DNA of 64,000 bases. It comes from Skeletonema tropicum (lineage: Eukaryota; Bacillariophyta; Thalassiosirophyceae; Thalassiosirales; Thalassiosiraceae). The notes below the pieces were generated by a model. It was not told the origin of the DNA. It saw nothing but the letters and a program-made list of their open reading frames with translations, and ran no database searches. The position numbers and the translations under genes are program-made. Location: contig CM074141.1 of NCBI GenBank assembly GCA_037178625.1, positions 1,798,001-1,862,000 on the forward strand, given 5' to 3'. Of this stretch, positions 10,439-22,407 are shown in pieces; the stretch's first letter is position 1, and every line of letters starts with the position of its first letter.

Positions 10439-13400
10439 CCGACATGAAATTGTTGTTTCAGTGTACTCGTGTTGCTCGGTTAACTTGAGACATTTAATTT
10501 CACATAAGTCTGTTCTCGACCACTCATTAGGGGACCAAGACCGAGCGAGCCACAATAGATATGATAGACAACACATTTGCAAATTGATGTCATCTCAGAG
10601 GCTGAAAGGCGTCACTGCCTACTTCTGTGCTCATCTCTTCAATCTCTAGCTCTCTAGAGAGAGTAGAGCTCAGCCAGGTGAATGAAGTTGTTGAGGTTGA
10701 GGCAAAGAATGAAAGGTGTGACAGCCAACATCGGACAGATAAACGACACGATATGAAAATGATGAATGACGTAAGGGCAACAATTCCCGAAAATTGAGAG
10801 AATGAAGAGGAACCCACTTGGAACGTGACGTCACAGGCCCTTGATTGAGATGATTAAATGTCAGGAGGTTGGAAACACTCGCTACGTTTGTCAGCCTCGA
10901 AGTAGCTTTGAGCTTGAGTGCAAGGTGCTTGTGTGGCACCGATGACTCATACCAAACCCTCTCGTATGAAATCTGAGATGGGTGAATTGGTAGAAGGTGC
11001 TATATCATCATAGCCGTATACGGGGGAGTTGTTTCAATCTGCGAAGAACTGAAGGAGTCAAGGGTGTGCCATTGTGGAGTATCTTGACCTTATCGATATT
11101 TGTTTCGAGGATTTTAAGCTATCAATCGATTTATCCTCTCCTTTGCTCCATGCATCATTGCTCCAGCGGCTTCAAGATTCTTTGCTGGGTCACAAACGAT
11201 GTGACGTGCATACTCTCACATGCATTCATATTCATTGCTTCGTTCACATCCCCATGCTTCCGATGCTCGAATCATCTCTCTTGAATGGCGATCTGTTTGA
11301 AAGTACACGCGGAATACATATACACCATCACATCATGATATTAATTTGCAGCTAGCTGATGATTGGATAAATGATGTCGTCAATAATGAATAATGAATGA
11401 ATGAATGCATAACTAGTCGAATCAATAACGTCATCCTGACACACTCTCTTTCGACTGTGGAGGCAGCAGTGATGCGTTCAGAAGCGTGTGAGTTGAGTTT
11501 GCATAATATTATTGCAACCAATCGCATCACCACCATGGCCACAGCTTAAAATCAAAATCTTGTTGACGTGGACTTGAGCCGGTCAAAGAATGTGGTCAAT
11601 GTAGCTTCCACAGCGTGTAGATGTAGAGTATGATTAGGATTGAAATGTTTCATCAAATAATGTGGTGCTGATACACTGTTTTCTGACGCTGTCATTTCTC
11701 CTACAATGCTTGTTATTACAGAAAAAGAGTTGAAGCAGCTGTGACATGCTTTACGGCTTGGAAATACTGAAGTGACGGTGATACCTTAATGAGTACTGCT
11801 AGCTATGGAATGATGTGATCAAATGCGACATTGAAAAAAGAACACATCTAAGCTCAAGAATGGGGGGCACTTCTAAGTAATCCAACAACTTCTTCGTCGT
11901 CTGGATATTTTAAAGGCGATCGATCGATGGTGATAAGGATGTCTCCTGCTCAGCTGCTTGTCATCTCGCTACACTTCGTACTCCGACTTGTCTGCGTCAT
12001 GTGGCCACAATCCATATTCTTCGGGCCGAGAAGATAGAATAGCCTCATCAAAACTGATCTACTACTAGCTCAGCAGCAGTGCCAACATCACCATTGATTC
12101 TCTCGATGATGCTACATAATGAACTTGCGTGCGTGCTCTACTTACATATCATTTATCATCTGAGACAAAGTACTGATGAAGCTGAACAACCTTTTGAATG
12201 AGGAAAGGAAGAAAGATGCGTCATACCTACCACGATTTGAAAGATTGACTCCGACTACTGCTTTCCGTTGAACTGAATCTCGCTCTCTGCTCTCTGCTCT
12301 CTGGGCCTTCTCTGGGCTAAGTATCCCTACCTACCCCTATGTGCGGGTTATAACCTCATTTAGAATCTATGTGCGGGTTATAACCTCACTTAGCAATGTG
12401 CCGCAATTGGACGCCATAGACGCCACCAACCGTCTAACCCCTGCATCAGGATCATCAACTGGACCAATATGATCAATGTTGACCGTTGGTTTGGGCCGCG
12501 GTAGTGTGTGTGGGGTTGTTGTGTAGCCTCATTACACGGCACCGGCCATCATCTTTTTCAGCCGTCGCCAAGCAGTTGTGGTGATGATTACGTCAACCAT
12601 AAACGTCCGTCTCGTCTCCCCTTCATCACGCGATGATACTTTATATATATGGGGATGGTTCGGTGCCAGTATTCCTTCGGTTTGGGCTTGTATTCATGCT
12701 GAATTCGATAATCGCCGCTCTGTATTATTTTCCGGCCACAATAATAATCGTCGATCATCGACAAATGAAATGATTTAGATGGCCAGCACACGATAGTGAG
12801 GGCAGCCAAATTGAACAATAAAGTATTATGGATGCTCTGGGCTTGTGGAATGGACACAACTATCGCTCTTATGATGAGTCAACACGTCGTCTTCAGAAGG
12901 GCAACTCAAAAATGCGCGTATTATTTCTGCAAACACGGTGAAGATTAGTGTTATTTCATGTTTAATTATTGGATTGTGGCGAAAATAGTGCGAACTGAGG
13001 GGGACTGGGGAGTACTGTGTGGGAAGTAGCCGTTCATCATGGACAGTGGAGTGAATGATAAATGATATCTACTTGTGGGAAATAAATGTGAAAATTATTC
13101 ACAACGCTGAAACAACGCCCATTTGGTTATAAAATGTGATGATCGTCAATCGAATTATCCACAATAGTATTAAGTACAATAAGGCACTGTGAAATGTATA
13201 CAATTCATTGTCCAGAGCACCTAATTGCATATAATGCAAAGATTTATCTTCATTCCAGCATGTTTCTACTCTAAAGTAGAGGTATTATCAACGCCATCGA
13301 GGACAAAGTATCAGTTGAAATTATAGTAATAGCAAGCCCATGATACCTGCTGACGTTGATGATCATTGGTTCTGGATATAGAAGCATTCTGCGTAGTGCG

Positions 13401-13795
13401 TAGGCTCCAATTGCAGTGGACAACATGGTCTACCATGGTCAAGATCTGCTGGTGGTATCTAATTCTACGAGTAAGTTAGCTAGTATTGTGTACTTACTCA
13501 CTCTTTCTAAGTGCGGGTTTTTTCCCTCCCGCCATTTCTTCTCGCGATAAAAATACGCACAAAAAACCGTAGGTCGTATTACTCTGATACTTGGACACTA
13601 CTGAATTCTCGGGTGGTGTGGTAGGTGATTGATCATATCAGTCTGCATTGTAAACAAACCTGATTAGTTAGCTATCATATTTGAGAGGGGAGGGGGGCAT
13701 AAGTGCTCCTGATAAGCATAATCATAATTGTGGTAATCACTGTTAATTCGATCAGATCTCAAATATCTAGAGTGAAATTCATCCCTCATAATATC
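10439..13795. other. Long spacer between genes C and D
   Basis: 10439-12088 duplicates the spacer behind gene A. 12089-13795 exists only here because unit 1 lost it. It contains two direct copies of a 26-bp sequence beginning CTATGTGCGGGTTATAACCT at 12337 and 12367. No gene could be supported. The stretch just before 13796 is the presumed gene D promoter. Confidence 0.5.
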
Positions 13796-15443
13796 ATGAA
13801 GCCAACTAAAAACGATGTCCTTTCAGGCCGTGGAGCTGGATTCAATCAACATCCCGGCAATGAGCAATTTCGGAAGATGATCAACATTCAGAAGGTAAGT
13901 AGGATGTCCCAATATATTTTTTCTATGGCCCAATTGCACCAAAATTGTCTTGAACGTAATTCGTGATATGTGTAATGATTGCTCAATAGCAATGATGTCT
14001 ATCCACCACATTCCACATTCATCTTCCAAAGGATGTCTACATGGCTGGCACGAAGAAGCAAAAGAGGGACATCTCCGAAGCCGTCGTTGAAGCAATCTAT
14101 TCGAAGAATCCACCTGGTAGATTTCTCAAACAATGTCCGGAAAGTGGTCAATGGAACGAGCTGTCGAAGAGAGATGCAGCCGATAGGGTAGCCCAAGCGA
14201 TGGCCTATGCCGTTAGAGGTAAGGATGAAACGAAACGTAGAAGAGAAGAACTGCGGCGTTCCCGTCGAATATCACGGCAAAAGTCAAAGGATAATGACGA
14301 TGACGATAATGCTGATGATGTGGGTAGGAAATCATCGCAGAACGTTGATCGACCGGTTCGCCTTCAGCGACACGAGACAACGAATCAGTTAGATCACAAT
14401 CATTCAACTTCCGTGACAAATCATGAGCTTGCTGCCCGACGTGGAGGGGCAGTAGGCACATGGAATAATACACAATCTGCAACTGATCTGCTTCGTATGC
14501 CTGGAACTGGAAATTCCAATCTACAGCAGCAACTTGATCTTCTCCTTCAGCAATTGCAACAATCTTCTAGTTCTGTAGTCAATTCTTCCATCAATGAAAG
14601 CGTAAATCAGAATGGATTGACTCAGCGACTGGTTCAGACGCTGCTGCAGCAGGCGCAGCAGCAACAGCAGCAACAACTTCTTCTTCAGCTTGAATACACC
14701 TTGGGTCCCCCGAATAATTCATTGGGACAGTTACTGCAGTCACAAAGTGCACTCCAACCTGCTTTGAATGTAGGGATAACTCATTATCTGCATGGTCGGC
14801 AACAGCAACAACTGCAGCAACCAAATCAGCTTCTCCTACTCCAGCAACTCTTGAATCAGCAGAATGTGATCCCGTCTGCGACATCTCCTGTATCAATATC
14901 CACATCATCTGCTCCATTCTTGGCAGGGCATCAATATCAGCCAGCTACTATTGATCGCCTACTAAATCTACAGCAGCAATCGAATCATGCATCATCAAAT
15001 GCACTCTTGCTCGGCAGCGTGTTGAATCATTCACACCACCAACCAAGTTCAAGTGCAGGGACCCCCAACGCCCCCCAGCCAACGCAATCGCAGCACATGA
15101 ATCCGTACAGTTGTACCGAAGCAGGTCCCTTTTAGTATCATAGATATCTAATCTGATTAACTTTGTATTTATTCAACTACTACGCAGTGTAATGCTGCAT
15201 CAAAGTCAACCGCTGACGTCAACTTCAGTTGCTTCTTCGGATAATAATCAGCAGCAACTTCAACAGACATTACAGGCAACTCTACAGCAGATTCAACAAC
15301 ACTTGCAGGGCCCTCCACCGCCACTGCCACCGCTCAATTCTACTGTGATGGATCCAGCCAATGTTCCTTCTCAATCGACTAGGCAGAATGACAGCGAAGT
15401 GGGAGAACAGAGCGAGTCAGAAGACGACAGCAATGGTGACTAG
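13796..15443 (+). pseudogene. Gene D: DUF6824-domain protein interrupted by a 71-bp insertion
   Basis: Exon 1 is 13796-13894, the intron is 137 bp, and exon 2 starts at 14032. The domain begins NDVLSGRGAGFNQHPGNEQF (Gly where A and C have Trp) and continues through GTKKQKRDISEAVVEAI. The Gln-rich tail matches gene B until 15102, where a 71-bp insertion brings an in-frame TAG at 15133-15135, leaving about 400 residues. The original frame resumes after the insert and ends at 15443. If an intron with GT at 15105 and AG at 15187 were spliced, the frame would be restored exactly (about 475 residues). The donor GTACAG is weak, so interruption is the default reading. Confidence 0.7.
15103..15173. 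repeat. 71-bp insertion sharing a 45-bp core with 29631-29675
   Basis: Gene B lacks these 71 bases at the same point, so this is an insertion in D. Its last 45 bases (15129-15173) are the exact reverse complement of 29631-29675, an intergenic site 14 kb away, which marks it as a dispersed short repeat. No clear target-site duplication or terminal inverted repeat is visible. The core is A/T-rich and contains a CTGATTAAC sequence resembling a splice branch point, followed by a T-rich tract. Confidence 0.8.
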
Positions 15444-18312
15444 GTTTGCTCGTCTGAACTTGACTTTTCATATTCTACGATACCAAGTTAGTTGGTCATG
15501 ATGATATCACTTATCAGATTAGAATAGAACGAACTCTCCATCAGCAAAGTCACTGACGATGATCGTAATTAAACTTTTCACTAATCCGCCCCCCTCCCCG
15601 AGCGAAACCAACCTATCGCCTACCAGCATGTATTGTTTGGTTTGGTTGCCTCTCTTCGAATGATTCATTCCAGATGGGTCGCAGCGTCGTATCGTTGGAC
15701 GGAGGTAGGCGAGAGATAGTGGAACCTATGACGTCATGCGTCATGGATGATTCTTTGTTGCTCGTGTTCGATGCGTTGGATATTCTGGGGGATCGAGTCA
15801 AATGATCAGTGGAACGCGTGGAACGTGGCACGTGGAACACGCCATCATCGCCTCTGGCTCTGGCTCTGGCTCTGCATTCCACTTGCTTGGCCATTCTTCG
15901 ACCGATAGAGAGAAAACCACACCATTCTTTACCTTTCTGTCGCCTACTAACTTTACAGGATGATACGGTTGGATAGGAGCTAGCAATCGAATGAGAAAGT
16001 TTGAATGAGCTAGCCAAAATGAGCACGTTGTTGTGAGATAGAAGTGTGTCCACATGAAGATGGCTCAAAAAGAGAACACCGATCAATCCCAAAATTCATG
16101 GCTAGACAGAATATATAAACAAGACTGAAAAGCGGATGTCTCTCTCTCTAGAGGTGGAGAGGATATTGATTGCATCGCATCTTTCGGGGGAGGGGGAGAT
16201 AGTCCAGTACAAGCATCTTGGATGCCCTAATTTGATACTGTGGTTTTGTAGACATGAGGATGGTGGAGTTCCGAATACTTGTGATCATACCGATGCAGTG
16301 TGTGCCGACGTGAGACGGCAATTGGCCAGATAAGTTTTTGATCTAATCCTATGCGAGACACTGTTGTGTGGCAGTAGAGAGATGCGATGTGGAAGAGATC
16401 ATGAAGACTGGTACGTTTGAGAGCGTTTGGGTGATGCTGTCTCCTATGAGATTGGTGTCGACTACATATCGTGATCGTCAAAAGAGGGGAGACTTCAATG
16501 TAGCTCTTCTACTCTCCTTCGTTGTCAACACTTGTCTCCCTCGTACATAAGATGAGCTATGATTTATGCGCCGATCGATGTGAGGCGGCGTTTGGAAAGA
16601 TGAATTCTTTTTCCATTCCTATGCTAGGCACGCTCGAAAGCATGTGGAGGGGATTGTAAAGTCCTTGGATATATATATGTAACAGAAATTTTAAAGTACG
16701 TCTGGTGGGCCCTAAGGACTTTAGATATCAGATTGGCGTCCGGAGAGGCAATTGATTATGCCTGAAACTCTAATCGTGTGGGAACGTTGAGTGCTTTAAT
16801 GATGCGATCTCTTTTGAGTGATTGATGTGTTGACTATATCAAATTCTAGATGAGATGTTTGATAGGTATATTGAACAACCAGTATGCATCGTTTCGTCTC
16901 CCGCGGCGGAAGGTGGAGGCGTTGCTTGATCTGTGCCGGTAGAGGTAGAGTGCCTCTCTAGATCAACCTGTCTTTGAACTTCAATCACCGATTTCGGATA
17001 GATGATATTCATGACAAACTAACATTTACATACGCTTGAAGTACGGTTGATGATTTAACTTCCTTTGTACATACCTTGATTTGGTAGGCGAACGCTGCAC
17101 AAGCTCCCCTTTTTGATCCTCAATTGTTTCGGATCCATTGACGTTATCAAAGTGAAATTTATTTAGCTTGTTTAGCGTTCCTGAATTCATTTGGAGTGGA
17201 GTGGAGTGGCGGCGGAGACCTGCCTATTGAAGATTCAAACTATTTGGCATGAACAGCTGATTTGTTGCTCCTTGTCTGACTGGCGCTTCCAAAACAGTCA
17301 TATGAGTGATATGTCGGCCGGGACTATCTTCTTATGGCTTGCGCTGCCTCTTGGCAGCACGTTCAGAAGCAATACTTGTGTTTGTGGAATCTTGCACTGT
17401 ATGTCCTCTGTGGAAAATATGGACACGTGGAAGTATGTTGATATGTTTAGCTTCATGGTCAACCACAATACTGCATCCGCTTCAAGCTTCATCATCGCAG
17501 TATAATACATACTGTCGGGCCATCTTAATCTGGTTAATTTGTACTTCCTTACCTCCGTCAAAGCGAATTTCGCTGCGTAAGGGACTTGCTCAACTTTAGT
17601 CAAGGGAAATGGTCAATGCGTCAGGTCTATCTACATCCACCCCACAAGTAGGTACTTACTTTGGAATGTGTTCACTCGAAATTGAGATCAGTTTTATTTA
17701 CCCTTGGATCACACACCAATTTCGCCACTAGTTAAAAAAAAATTTCCTACCATCCCCCTTTTCGGGGGTCACATAGATAATCTTACTAGATATTACGTGT
17801 TTAGGTTTTATCCCCCCTAAGTGCCCCCTTTTTCTCACAGCTAACCGATCCGATTCCACCATGAACATGCCACCCGCTAGCTCAATACGACGTCCCATAC
17901 AACATCCAATCCATGACATCGATCGAAATTGATACCCAAAACAGGTGCCGGATGCCATGCTCTATTAATGCCTAAATTTTCAGCGCTTCGTATAATCTCG
18001 ATGTCAACCAATTATTCGTTATTTTGTTTGTACTTTCCTCGTGGCTATCAGGCAGAATTCAACGCCAAGCAAACCACAGCAAAATAATGGGACCGAAGAA
18101 GATCGAATCTATCTTGATGTAACATGGTCAGAATACAAGAGAGGATTAATTCGGCGGACCAGGCATCAGGCGGTATATAATGGAAATTTATGCCTCAGAC
18201 AGTAGCATCGTTTCCCCCTGGTAATAATATATGAAATCGACCTGCGTCCAGAAAGATAATTAATGTACTCCTCCCCCCTCAACGCAATATTTTTTGACAC
18301 TTGACACGAACA
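15444..18312. other. Intergenic DNA between genes D and E
   Basis: The first 320 bp are the duplicated 3' flank. Beyond that there is a short CTCTGG hexanucleotide repeat near 15856 and no clear gene. A minus-strand open frame at 17298-17603 (about 100 codons) has balanced composition and looks protein-like, but I cannot assign it to a family. It could be a degraded mobile-element fragment. 17.7-18.3 kb shows nothing beyond the presumed promoter of E. Confidence 0.4.
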
Positions 18313-19662
18313 ATGGATCCAACAGTGAGCGATGTCTTGTCCGGCCGTGGAGCTTGGTTCAATCAACATCCTGGCAATAAGCGCTTTCGGACAATGCTCG
18401 AGAAGAAAAAGGTGAGGCTGTCTGAGACTTTTCCTACATAGCGACTCATTGATACATTTGATGGATGAATATGATCAATCAAATACTCGTTGATTAGTGT
18501 CGATCATAATTCATTTCTTTGCTGAACAACGAGGACGAAACAATATCTGACCTCCACATTTCATTCATCTTCCATAGGAAATCTACATGGCTGGCACGAA
18601 GAAGCAAAAGATGGATATTTCCAAGACTATCGTTGAAGCAATTTATACGATGGATCCACCAGGTAGATTTCTCAAGAAGTGTCCTGAAAGTGGTCAATGG
18701 AACGAGCTGTCGAAGAGAGATGCAGCCGCTAGGGCAGCCCAAGCGATGGCATACGTGATCAAGGGAGATTCTCTGAAAGAGAAGAAGAGGAGGAGGCGTC
18801 GTTTACGCTTACCTCCTCCGTCACAGTCACAAACCGGCGATGGGCTGGGTAGAAAATCATCGCACAGCATCAATCGATCGACTCCGACTCGTCTTGAACA
18901 CAACACGGAAGGCAATCATTCATCGCCTGCGGCAAAACATGAGCTTGCTGCTGGGATAGAAGGGGCGGTAGGCACATGGAATGGCACAAAATCTGCAACT
19001 GATCTGTTATGCATGCCAGGAAATACCAATCCACAGCATCATCTTTTTCTTCAGCAATTGCAACAATCTAGCAATGCTGCCACCATTGCCACCATCCCAA
19101 TATCTGTAGACAACATTTCCAACAATCAAAGTGAAGGTCAGAATGGATTAGCGCAGCCACAGCATCTTGTTCAGATGTTCCAGGAACAACCACATCAACA
19201 ACAACAAATTCTTCTTCAGCTAAAGTACAGATTGGCCCTGGCTCCCCCCAATAATCCATTGGGGCAGTTACTGCAGTCACAAAGTGCACTCCAATCTGCT
19301 TTGTATCTTGAAGGGGCGGCTTATCATCTGATGAATCAGGCGCAACAGCAACGGCAACAGCAGCAGCAGCAGCAGCTTTTCCTCCAGCAACTCTTGAATC
19401 AGCAAAATGTACATCAACCTGCGTCATTTGCGTCACCTCCGGTGTCTATACCCACATCTGCACCATTCCTGACAGCTCACCTGGCTAATTACAATATTAT
19501 TGTACAGAATGTGCAGCAGCAGCCAATTACGCCATCATCATCAAATGCGCTTTCGCTGCTAGGTGGCTTGTCGAGAAATATTTTCAACCAAGTTCAAATA
19601 ATGCAGAGATATCCAAAGCTCCCCAGCATCGCAATATAGAGCAACATCAGCAGCTGCTATAA
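18313..19662 (+). pseudogene. Gene E: diverged DUF6824-domain gene with C-terminal frameshift
   Basis: Exon 1 is 18313-18411 (GTGAGG donor), the intron is 166 bp, and exon 2 starts at 18578. The domain is complete (SDVLSGRGAWFNQHPGNKRF, then EIYMAGTKKQKMDISKTIVE). The frame stays open to 19639, giving about 386 residues. Near 19585 the similarity to genes B and D jumps to another frame, which reads QPSSNNAEISKAPQ and stops at TAA 19660-19662. The last 15 or so residues of the open product are therefore out of frame. It is more diverged from A/C than B/D are from each other. It may still make a protein with an altered end. Confidence 0.6.
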
Positions 19663-19896
19663 TATCACCAGCTACGACTTCGTTTTAGTGTTTTGTGTGA
19701 GTTTTGAGATTGGCACCGGTGCCACTTTCTTCCCGCCAGTTACACGATGACATCTATCCCGCGAGGAGCACATCATCAACTTCTATTTGTAGTTCTTCAC
19801 AGCATCACACGATCACACTGCTAGCTATCCTCTTCATCGCTTCATATAATTCAGGTCAGTCAAGAAAGCCCTGAAACTCAACACGAAACGAATGAG

Positions 19897-20710
19897 ATGG
19901 CGTTGAAGCCAGGTGATAACGATGTGTTGTCGGGCCGTGGAGCTTGGTTCAATCAACGTCCTGGCAATGAGCAATTTCGAAGGATGCTCAATGAGCAAAA
20001 GGTAAGTTAGCCTGAACTTCTTCGTCCTAGTCTTCCAATCAATTGGAGTCATCTATTGATAACAATTTCCCACACAATCATACTGTATCTCAAAGGATGT
20101 CTACATGGCTGGCACGAAGAAGCAAAAGATGGACATCTCCAAAGCCATCGTTGAAGCAATCCATTCGAAGGATCCACCAGGTAGATTTCTCAAACAATGT
20201 CCGAAAAGTTGTCAATGGAACGAGCTGTCGAAGAGAGAAGCAGCCGATAGGGTAGCCCAAGCGATGGCATATGCCGTTAGAGGTAAAGATATATCGAAGC
20301 GTAAGAAAGACGAACGGCGGCTTTCCCGTCAAATATCACAGCACAGGTCAAAGAATAATGATGATGCTGATGTGGCTTCGTCGCAGCATGCTGATGATCG
20401 ACCGACTACTCAACATCATTTGCACAGCTCGAGTAATCAGTTGGAAGAAGTCACTGCTCATGGAGAAAATGCGTCTTCATCGTCGTCTGTGACAAATCAA
20501 AAACTCACTGCCCATGGTCCAGTAGCAGGAGACACCAAAAATACAGCTGTAGCAGAGTCGGCTACAATGGAGATTGATGGTACTGATTCGGCGGCAGGTA
20601 GAATGCATCTTGTGCCAGGAAATTCCACATTTCGTCAGCAACTGCAAAGTCCTCCGCAAATGAATCAATCCAGTGATGCCGTCACCCTGCCAACATCCTC
20701 CATCGATTAA
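19897..20710 (+). pseudogene. Gene F: truncated copy of the A/C subfamily
   Basis: Exon 1 (19897-20001), a 94-bp intron and exon 2 from 20096 match genes A and C closely. A CAA to TAA change creates a stop at 20708-20710, and similarity to A/C ends about 30 bp later, so the Gln-rich tail is gone. The open product is about 239 residues and keeps the whole DUF6824 domain. The usual HPGN motif reads RPGN. The upstream match to A/C begins at about 19740, so only part of the promoter region was copied. Confidence 0.75.
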
Positions 20711-21050
20711 AGAGTGACTCAAAATGGATTGGTCCAAAATATATTGCAACAAGTTTGGCCTTTTGGCAGACTTTTCCGTGTCGTTTTATGAATGTAATGC
20801 GTATTTGCATCACGATCCTTTGGTTGGGGGTTGATGAAGCGTTTGGAGGCGTTTAAGTTTGGTAGTAGTTAGTAATAGTAAGAATGATAAGGAGAAGGTG
20901 ATGGAGAGTGAGAAGGAGGTGGTTTAATGCCAGTATCTAATAATAATGATTAGGAGGGCAATAATATGGATTTATAGGTGAAGCAACAAAACCTGCTGCA
21001 CTTGAGAATGACAGTAATGACAAACAATCCAGTGGTCTTGGCATCAATAA
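20711..21050. other. Spacer between gene F and the sirtuin remnant
   Basis: Similarity to the A/C family stops near 20740. The rest is A/T-rich with short AGTAATAG-like stretches and no supported gene. It may hold the degraded 5' end of the sirtuin gene. Confidence 0.4.
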
Positions 21051-22353
21051 GAGGAAAAGTCAGCCAAAAAAGCTCGCAGTGGGCAGGGAGGGACGGCTTT
21101 ATTATTATCACCCAGCAGGGGTCAAGGGGTAACACAGGATGATCAAAATGACAGCAGCTCCGAAAATAGTATCGGTAGTGGAGAAGGCTCCGAAAACGAT
21201 AGTAATGGAGACGAAAATTCAGGCTCCTCCTCAGATAGCTCTCAACAAGCAGCAATTCTGGCCGCTCTTCTCCAGGGGGGACAAGGGGAGGCAATTCGTG
21301 CCTACCTCAATCGACACGAGTCATTCAACACCTCTGACATGGGTCAATGTGTCCCGATGCATATGCCTGCACCACCCTCGTTCCCAAACGAGATGGCTGA
21401 TTTTCTTCGCTTACCACTTTGTCGGAGTATCTGCGTCCTAGCCGGGGCGGGAATGTCAATAACAGTGGCATCCCCGACTTTCGTAGTGCTTGTGTTGGTT
21501 TATATGATACCATCCGACCAGAATTATTGACAGCAACAGAGTTGGAACGGCCATCATTGAGGATGATCCGACAATAGTGTTAGATAAGGGGATGTTCTTG
21601 CGCAATCCTTTGCCCATGCTTGAACTCAAACGTGATTTTATTTTGGGCACGCAGGCGAAGAAATGGAAGGCGACTCTAGCGCATCGATTTGTCGAGTTGT
21701 TACATACCAAACTTGGAAAGTTGACGAGATTGTACACGCAAAATATTGATGGTTTAGAGTTACAAACCACGATACCCAAGGAGAAAATTGTCAATGTACA
21801 TGGTTCAATGGGGGCCGCAGCGTGAGAAATGTGTGAGGCGGAAGTCGACTTTGACGAGTTTTGTGAAAAGATTTCCAGCAATATTAAAGATATTACTGGG
21901 CGAGATGAAAATGCCCCAGGCGGAGACATCTACACCAATCACATGTGACGCGTGTGGTAATCCATATGTCAAACCGACAATTGTACTTTTTCATGGATCC
22001 ATGCCGCAGTTGTTTCATCGTCGTGTTGCCGAGGACCTACCCGAGTGCGATTTATTGATCATCATTGGCACCTCATTGCAAGTATCACCTGCGAATAGTT
22101 TGGTGTGTAGAATCCCTCCTACACTGCATTACGAATGGTGATGAATAATGAAACGGTAGGACGGAGGCTGGGTATTCTTTACGGTGAGGATTCCGTGAGA
22201 GATGTATTTGCACACGACCATTCAGATGAGACTTGTCTTGATCTCTGCTCTGCTATGGGTTGGCTCCCCGACTTGGTTGAAATTATTGATGAGCTTCCAG
22301 AAAGTTCGGCGAGGTTGTTGCGTCAACGGCTCGAGCAGCGTGAGGAAGAGTGA
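21051..22353 (+). pseudogene. Decayed sirtuin (SIR2-family NAD-dependent deacylase) gene
   Basis: Sirtuin landmarks appear in order but in different frames: GAGMS near 21445, SGIPDFRS near 21464, YTQNIDGLE near 21735, VHGSMG near 21795, CDACG near 21945, then KPTIVLF and IIGTSLQVSP near 22065. An acidic Ser-rich N-terminal region precedes the first motif. Lesions include a frameshift between GAGMS and SGIPDFRS, a TGA at 21823-21825 where the first zinc-ligand Cys would be expected, a frameshift before CDACG and another before the C-terminal segment that ends in RQRLEQREEE. Intact sirtuins use these motifs for NAD binding, catalysis (His) and zinc binding. No set of GT-AG introns repairs the frame, so I call it a pseudogene. 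Confidence 0.85.
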
Positions 22354-22407
22354 GTGTGGACTGGAAGTCATCATGTGGAGTATACTGTACATAACAAAGT
22401 AGAGCCC

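Larger units (their letters stand above)
7813..15766 (+). repeat. Tandem segmental duplication, unit 2 (genes C+D)
   Basis: Partner of 741-7338. It keeps the long spacer (12089-13795) and the 5' half of gene D that unit 1 has lost, so it shows the ancestral arrangement better. Its own later changes are the 525-bp MITE at 7847-8371, a shortened C-terminus in gene C and the 71-bp insertion in gene D. Confidence 0.85.

Noticed and set aside
12089..13795. Search for tRNA or other small RNA genes in the long spacers
   Set aside because: No cloverleaf with the usual A and B box sequences could be identified by eye. A tRNA or covariance-model scan would be decisive.
17298..17603. Minus-strand frame of about 100 codons as a real gene
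   Set aside because: Composition is protein-like, but there is no family match, no paralog in the window and no flanking gene structure. Mentioned only in the spacer entry.
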